From JAEUIE01 sp047602475 (GTDB lineage: Bacteria; Planctomycetota; Planctomycetia; Gemmatales; HRBIN36), in the NCBI GenBank assembly GCA_047602475.1, contig JASGHE010000006.1, positions 434,001-498,000 of the forward strand: 64,000 nt of DNA, in the 5' to 3' direction. Below, in pieces: positions 59,709-64,000 of this stretch. How positions within the stretch are numbered: the first letter of the stretch is position 1; each line of letters starts with the position of its first letter. The position numbers and the translations under genes are program-made. Under the pieces are notes generated by a model that was not told the DNA's origin, searched no databases, and worked only from the letters and a program-made list of their open reading frames with translations.

Positions 59709-60527
59709 TCAATCTTCCGCAAAGAGACTCTCGTAGGCCTCGATATTCGATGTCCACGAGTTATGATCGATTTGTCGATGGACGAGGCGATAAACACAGT
59801 CTTCGTCCTCTCTGCTGCCGACAACAAAGAGAGAAGTCTTATTCCCATGGCAGGTTACCCAGCGAAGCTCAACACCTTCCTTGCTTTGGTACTCAGGCAA
59901 CAACGGGCCATTCTCGTAACGAGCCCGGAGGTCAGTGCTGTGAATATCCAGTAATAACTTCGGCCCCTTGATGACCACCTTGCCCGTGGCCGATACGGGG
60001 AACTGAAACACCCGTTGCCCGGGAGGCGCCGTTCCGTCGCCCGCCTCGTTGATCACCTTGATTGGACCACGGTAACCTGCCGGCAGGATGAGTTCTATCG
60101 TTGGCCTCGGCCCGGTGTACAATTCAATGACATAGTCACTCTCCGCTCCCACAAGGGAACTCAGGATCGGGATGGAATAGGCGTTACTGATTACCTTTTT
60201 GGGCAGCTCGGCTCGTTGAAACAAATAATTCTCTGATGACACGTTGATAGACACCGATTCCCCGAAACCATACGGCACGGCCCAGAGTGTTGCTCTTCCA
60301 GCGCCATCGGTATACCTGGGGAAAGACAAGGGCATAAACAAGTCAAGCATGTAGGACATGTAGAACAGATCTAACTCTGCATTCGGAACGGGCTTCTTCG
60401 TCTCAGCATCAATGACTACGACTGAAACGGGATGGTAAACATGCAGCAGACAACAGCCTGGCAGCAACGAAATAGCTGCAATCAAAACAATGGTGAACCA
60501 GCGAATGGAAATGTTGCTTCGGCACAT
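59709..60527 (-). CDS. Lipoprotein, unknown
   Basis: The 272-aa product from ATG 60527 has basic start MCRSNISIRWFTIVLIAAIS and lipobox LLPGC. The following region VVVIDAETKKPVPNAELDLF fits a carboxypeptidase-regulatory-like beta-sandwich (DAETxKPVPNA), with ATLWAVPYG. A long beta-rich domain follows. It heads a minus-strand-adjacent set of envelope genes. Function unknown. Confidence 0.75.
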   Translation of the reverse strand: MCRSNISIRWFTIVLIAAISLLPGCCLLHVYHPVSVVVIDAETKKPVPNAELDLFYMSYMLDLFMPLSFPRYTDGAGRATLWAVPYGFGESVSINVSSENYLFQRAELPKKVISNAYSIPILSSLVGAESDYVIELYTGPRPTIELILPAGYRGPIKVINEAGDGTAPPGQRVFQFPVSATGKVVIKGPKLLLDIHSTDLRARYENGPLLPEYQSKEGVELRWVTCHGNKTSLFVVGSREDEDCVYRLVHRQIDHNSWTSNIEAYESLFAED

Positions 60528-60598
60528 TCTGCTATGCTCGGTAACGAACCCGATAGAGTACTTGCTGATCGGGCTTATAAAGAGCAAATCTAATGCAG

Positions 60599-61006
60599 TC
60601 AAGCTGAAGCTGCCCCGTGATCCGGCCTCCGTTGGAACATCGGAATCGAACAAAACACAATCGCAAAAATGAGGAGTGCTGCCGCGACTTCGAAAATCGG
60701 GAGTGTTTGTTCTCCGATGCCCTGAGTGACCTCTCGGCCATCCATGTAACGCCAGGTTTCGCTGACCAGCTTGCCAAAGCGATAGTGTTTGGAGTGCTTG
60801 AAGATCTCATTGGGGTGCGTTTCCCGATACTCTCGTACTGCTTTCTCAACAAGCACCGGGTTTGTGGTTGATATCTCGACATGATAGCTAGTCACATCCG
60901 TGTGAGACTGGGCAATGAAGATGTTGAAAAGGAACAGCATGCCCAGGGTCAGCAGAGCTGCGAGAAGGACGCGGTTCAAGAAGTTTTGAAGATTGAATCT
61001 GTTCAT
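60599..61006 (-). CDS. Membrane protein with two spans, unknown
   Basis: The 135-aa protein has an N-terminal span FLNRVLLAALLTLGMLFLFN, an extracytoplasmic loop of about 60 residues, and a C-terminal span TLPIFEVAAALLIFAIVFCS. No family. It is in the same orientation as its neighbours with short gaps. Confidence 0.65.
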   Translation of the reverse strand: MNRFNLQNFLNRVLLAALLTLGMLFLFNIFIAQSHTDVTSYHVEISTTNPVLVEKAVREYRETHPNEIFKHSKHYRFGKLVSETWRYMDGREVTQGIGEQTLPIFEVAAALLIFAIVFCSIPMFQRRPDHGAASA

Positions 61007-61019
61007 TGGCTGGCTGCTG

Positions 61020-61214
61020 TCATGATGCTTTCAAGGCTTCATGTAATGCACGCTGGGCAAAGATAGCTGAGAGACAACCCAGGGGCATAAACAACAATAT
61101 CACAAATCCAACGGCCCAGCCTTCAGTACCTACTCCCCAGAGTAGTCCCAGTCCTACCCCAAGGGAAAGTCCAGCAACGATACCGCCTACATAGATACGC
61201 ATCGGAATGGACAT
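61020..61214 (-). CDS. Small two-span membrane protein
   Basis: The 64-aa protein has two Gly-rich spans (YVGGIVAGLSLGVGLGLLWG, WAVGFVILLFMPLGCLSAIF). Start site support is weak. No family. Confidence 0.5.
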   Translation of the reverse strand: MSIPMRIYVGGIVAGLSLGVGLGLLWGVGTEGWAVGFVILLFMPLGCLSAIFAQRALHEALKAS

Positions 61215-61246
61215 CTACCTACTCCTGAATCCATATTACATTCTAT

Positions 61247-61621
61247 TCAGTCACGATACCACCATCGCCAAACGATGCTCGCACCTATCGCCCCGATCGA
61301 ATAATAAACGATATCCCAGGGGTCAGCGGTGCAGTAGCGTCGAAACATGTCTGTTCTGGGCAGAATAATCTCAAACACCCAGGACCAGATCAGAAGGGGA
61401 ATAATCACCTCGATGGCCTCAGGAGATCTATCGTCTTGCCTCAATCGCAGGCAGCGTTCGACCCAGAGCATGATAGGCACCCAGAAGGGAATGCAGATCA
61501 GGTCGTTAAGATGTTCATGGACGAAGCCAGTCGTCCAAACAGTCTTGAGAATCAATCGATTGGCGAAGTAAACCAGAACGCAGCACAGGAACAATGGATC
61601 ACGGAGATAGAGAAAACGCAT
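61247..61621 (-). CDS. Membrane protein, VanZ-like pattern
   Basis: The 124-aa protein has four short hydrophobic helices and the C-terminal motif DPWDIVYYSIGAIGASIVWR, which recalls the D-x-x-D-x-x-x-Y/N-x-x-G end of VanZ-like proteins. ATG 61621 was chosen because it overlaps closely with the next minus-strand gene (stop at 61624). Assignment to VanZ is weak. Confidence 0.6.
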   Translation of the reverse strand: MRFLYLRDPLFLCCVLVYFANRLILKTVWTTGFVHEHLNDLICIPFWVPIMLWVERCLRLRQDDRSPEAIEVIIPLLIWSWVFEIILPRTDMFRRYCTADPWDIVYYSIGAIGASIVWRWWYRD

Positions 61622-61623
61622 GA

Positions 61624-62226
61624 TTAATGTCCTGACGGAATATGTAAGACACTGATCACCACGGCCAACAATATAGCTCCGATGGCAGTCGCACCTAACC
61701 GTAGATAGAAGGATCGCCTGCTTAGATCCCGTTTCTGCATCAGGCAGAATAGCCCGGCGCACACCCCTGAAAGAATGCATGCTGCCAAAACGCCGCCGGT
61801 TGGCAAGTCGAGGGTGAACTGACGGAGCGTCGGCGGCTCTGGCCGATTCCTAGCCTGAAGATCGGCATCAAGGCCCTCGCCTCCAGGCTGCCCATCTTTG
61901 CCCAGCGAGTAGAGTTCGTACTTGTCGCCTTCGACACGATATTGATACGGATGATTCCAGGGGTTCAAGAACTGTCCCTGATCGTTAAGCCTGTCTTTCA
62001 AGTCCTCCACCTCTGCCAGACTCGTCGGCCAGCGACCAGCTTTTTCTCGATGCGTTTCGATGGCGTGCTGGACATGACGTATCGAGAACGGTTCACCAGT
62101 GACTAAACCGTAAGCTCCCCGCTGATTAAAATACGCACAAAGATAGGAGGTGAATGCGATGAACAAGCCGACGACGAAGGCGACGAGCAGCCGGTTTGCT
62201 ATTGCCTTCGTGGTGTGATTGATCAT
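61624..62226 (-). CDS. Membrane protein with GspG-like periplasmic domain
   Basis: The 200-aa protein has an N-terminal span (LLVAFVVGLFIAFTSYLCAY), then a domain resembling the C-terminal part of type II pseudopilins (RVQHAIETHREKAGRWPTSL-like, NPWNHPYQYRVEGDKYELYS, then LGKDGQPGGEGLDAD). Two more spans follow. The prepilin cleavage motif is absent. It overlaps the RhuM gene by 4 bp, so the two are cotranscribed. Confidence 0.7.
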   Translation of the reverse strand: MINHTTKAIANRLLVAFVVGLFIAFTSYLCAYFNQRGAYGLVTGEPFSIRHVQHAIETHREKAGRWPTSLAEVEDLKDRLNDQGQFLNPWNHPYQYRVEGDKYELYSLGKDGQPGGEGLDADLQARNRPEPPTLRQFTLDLPTGGVLAACILSGVCAGLFCLMQKRDLSRRSFYLRLGATAIGAILLAVVISVLHIPSGH

Positions 62227-63296
62227 TTCATGCCCTTGCGTTCAGGCTTCTTTCTGTTGTTCCTCTTCGTTTCTGTTTCGATCCTGCGTACTCCGTCGAT
62301 AGCGTCCTTGAAATCCACATCGACCGCGTGGGGAAGAACAGCCTGTACTTCGAGGTACTGAACGTATTGCCCCTCTGCTTTAGCCCTCGCAGCCTCGGCT
62401 GACACTTTACCCGCATGTTGAAGAATCTCTCGATCAGAAAGCTTCAGGAATTCATCCAGTTTGGAACTCCAGTCTTTCATGCGCATCGGTCGTTTGCTTC
62501 CTGCTTGCAACTCAGCGAATTCGAGGTAAGCATTCACGATACGATTTAGCGCGTCGAGTTCTTCCGTATTCAGGTAGTTCTTGGCAATGGTAATATCTGT
62601 TTTGCGAACCGGGCCGCTGGGCGCGTTCTGCCAGGAGGTCAGTCCCATGTGGGGCAGTGCGGCATTGGCGCGAGTAGCGACGACTTCCGCAGCAGTGTGT
62701 CCGTGAGCAGCCCAGTGCATTTTGTTCTGCACCGTCTTGAAGAAGAGTTGCGAGGATTCTGTCGTGCCATCATAATCAATGCTGGTGGAATAGATATCGA
62801 GCACCTTTTGCCAGAACATTCGCTCCGAGGATCGAATGTCTCGAATCCGAGCCAGGAGTTCTTCGAAATAGTCGTCGCCTAGTGTACGGCCCGCTTTGAT
62901 GCGTTCATCATCAAGCGAGAAGCCCTTGGCAAGAAGTTCGGCGAGCCGAGCCGTCGCCCATTGCCGAAACCGGGTGCCCACCTGCGATCTCACCCGATAG
63001 CCCACGGCCAGTATGGCTTCAAGACTATAGTGGTCTACCAGCCGGGAAACCTGCCGAGCCCCTTCGGTTTGAACTATTAAGTAACGCTTAATAGTTGCTT
63101 CAGGCTTAAGTTCCCCTTCTTCGTAGATGGATTGCAGATGCTGGTTGATGTTCGGAACAGTGACCTGATACAACTCAGCTAACAGCCGTTGTGTCAGCCA
63201 CACCGTTTGGCCATCCAGACGTACTCGGAGATTCTTACCCCCATCCTGGTAAATGAGCACTTGCCCTTCTGGCAGTACTCCAGTTACTTCTGCCAT
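62223..63296 (-). CDS. RhuM family protein
   Basis: The 357-aa cytosolic protein fits the RhuM family (virulence_RhuM): GQTVWLTQRLLAELYQVTVP and NINQHLQSIYEEGEL as a DNA-binding-like helix, SRLVDHYSLEAILAVGYRVR and SQVGTRFRQWAT, a central ISSERMFWQKVLDIYSTSID-like part, then KNYLNTEELDALNRIVNAYL. RhuM genes are common in islands and restriction loci, and their biochemical role is unclear. The start at ATG 63296 (GGAG 8 nt upstream) is preferred to 63317. Confidence 0.88.
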   Translation of the reverse strand: MAEVTGVLPEGQVLIYQDGGKNLRVRLDGQTVWLTQRLLAELYQVTVPNINQHLQSIYEEGELKPEATIKRYLIVQTEGARQVSRLVDHYSLEAILAVGYRVRSQVGTRFRQWATARLAELLAKGFSLDDERIKAGRTLGDDYFEELLARIRDIRSSERMFWQKVLDIYSTSIDYDGTTESSQLFFKTVQNKMHWAAHGHTAAEVVATRANAALPHMGLTSWQNAPSGPVRKTDITIAKNYLNTEELDALNRIVNAYLEFAELQAGSKRPMRMKDWSSKLDEFLKLSDREILQHAGKVSAEAARAKAEGQYVQYLEVQAVLPHAVDVDFKDAIDGVRRIETETKRNNRKKPERKGMK

Positions 63297-63441
63297 TCCA
63301 GCTACTCCACGATTCATTTATGCATCGTCCACCTTGGTAACGTAACAGCTAACCATCTATCATCAAGCACTTAATTCCCACTCACCACGCCAGCCCCACC
63401 CCCATATTCTAAAGCCTAAACGAACTGTTTAAGGCTTAGCT

Positions 63442-64000
63442 ATGTCCAACAACATCACCTCCGTCCTCAAAGAATCCCGCCTCTTCCCACCCGCGGCGGA
63501 GTTCAGCAAGCACGCCCACATTCCCAGCATGGCGGAGTACGAACGCCTCTGGAACTGGGCCAAGGACAAGCCCGAAGAGTTCTGGGCCGAGCAGGCCAAA
63601 GGCCTCGACTGGTCGAAGCCGTGGACGAAAGTCCTTGAATGGAAGGAACCCTTCTGCAAGTGGTTCGTCGGGGCTACGATCAATGCTTGCTACAACTGCG
63701 TCGACCGCCACGTCCTCACCGAGCGCAAGAACAAGGCAGCCATCATCTGGGAAGGCGAGCCGGGCGATACTCGGGTGCTGCGCTACCAGGATCTCTATCG
63801 GGAAGTGAACAAGTTTGCTTCCGCTCTCAAGCTGCTTGGCATCACCAAGGGCGACAGGGTCACCATCTATATGCCACTGGTGCCTGAAGCGGTGATTGCG
63901 ATGCTCGCCTGTGCCCGCATCGGTGCCACGCACAGTGTCGTCTTCGGTGGCTTCTCCGCTGATGCCCTCGCTGATCGCAACAATGATGCCCAGGCCAAGC
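63442..64000 (+). CDS. acs: Acetyl-CoA synthetase (5' part, runs off the window)
   Basis: The first 186 residues of an ANL-family AMP-forming ligase: HIPSMAEYERLWNWAKDKPE, the N-terminal ACAS domain with WFVGATINACYNCVDRH, AIIWEGEPGDTRVLRYQDLY, and GDRVTIYMPLVPEAVIAMLACARIGATHSVVFGGFS, all diagnostic of Acs. It converts acetate, ATP and CoA to acetyl-CoA. AAGG precedes ATG 63442. The 3' end is outside the window. Confidence 0.95.
   Translation, partial: MSNNITSVLKESRLFPPAAEFSKHAHIPSMAEYERLWNWAKDKPEEFWAEQAKGLDWSKPWTKVLEWKEPFCKWFVGATINACYNCVDRHVLTERKNKAAIIWEGEPGDTRVLRYQDLYREVNKFASALKLLGITKGDRVTIYMPLVPEAVIAMLACARIGATHSVVFGGFSADALADRNNDAQAK

Noticed and set aside
63436..63933. Minus-strand open frame opposite acs
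   Set aside because: No motifs. acs on the plus strand is unmistakable.
1..64000. CRISPR arrays, tRNA and rRNA genes, replication origin
   Set aside because: No regularly spaced direct repeats, no tRNA-like cloverleaf with a conserved T-loop, no rRNA stretches and no DnaA-box cluster were recognised by eye. A tRNAscan or Infernal run would be decisive.

Overview
The window looks like a chromosome fragment of a planctomycete, most likely of the Gemmata group (Gemmatales). I infer this from co-occurring family signatures rather than a marker-gene match. They are a DUF1559 prepilin-like protein, PEP-CTERM surface proteins, ECF sigma factors paired with large Ser/Thr kinases carrying TPR or WD40 repeats, HEAT and SEL1 repeat proteins, a sigma factor fused to an extracytoplasmic domain, and several GroEL copies. 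No rRNA, tRNA or CRISPR array was seen. Base composition is GC-rich except around 10.85-12.95 kb, which is clearly AT-rich.

Layout. 0-8.7 kb: cysK with an SRPBCC gene, a 1194-aa lipoprotein, a HEAT protein and small secreted proteins, one with a PEP-CTERM anchor. 8.7-13 kb: an accessory island with broken and intact Uma2 genes, an orphan MntA-like nucleotidyltransferase, and an AT-rich module whose main product has a nitrilase-like Glu-Lys-Cys arrangement. 13.2-17.2 kb: groEL1-groES-groEL2. 18-19.3 kb: an IS200-like transposase between two direct repeats of about 192 bp. 22.4-27.4 kb: an ECF sigma/kinase-TPR operon, decayed paralogue remnants and a RelE-like toxin-antitoxin pair. 27.6-29.2 kb: rpsP-trmD-rplS. 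29.4-37.3 kb: a split MFS/acyltransferase-like gene, a REP-associated tyrosine transposase (RAYT) bracketed by REP palindromes, a terminase-like gene, an ABC-ATPase/GNAT fusion and a SEL1 protein. 37.6-44.6 kb: a second ECF sigma/kinase-WD40 pair and a large PEP-CTERM beta-strand-repeat protein. 44.7-52.3 kb: trmB, an AhpD-like protein, an S9 peptidase, a ParE/ParD-like pair, a secreted repeat protein and a threonine dehydratase-like enzyme. 52.5-58.4 kb: a sigma factor fused to a GIN-type domain, a DUF1559 protein, rsfS, an alpha/beta hydrolase and SRPBCC. 58.5-63.3 kb: mostly minus-strand small membrane proteins and a RhuM-family gene. The window ends inside acs.

Two window-wide patterns stand out. 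First, several families of short palindromic repeats fill the intergenic spaces. The main one is a composite of about 107 bp with AGAGTTGCC/GGCAACTCT termini. It abuts or supplies stop codons, and the RAYT at 31.6-32.3 kb sits between its REPs. Two other palindromic insertions lie inside the ABC-GNAT coding sequence. Second, about ten genes, including groEL2 and rplS, are interrupted by single-base indels, several next to short homopolymers. I suspect sequencing or assembly error for many of these rather than real decay. Functions given for the accessory genes are inferences from motifs visible in the translated sequence.
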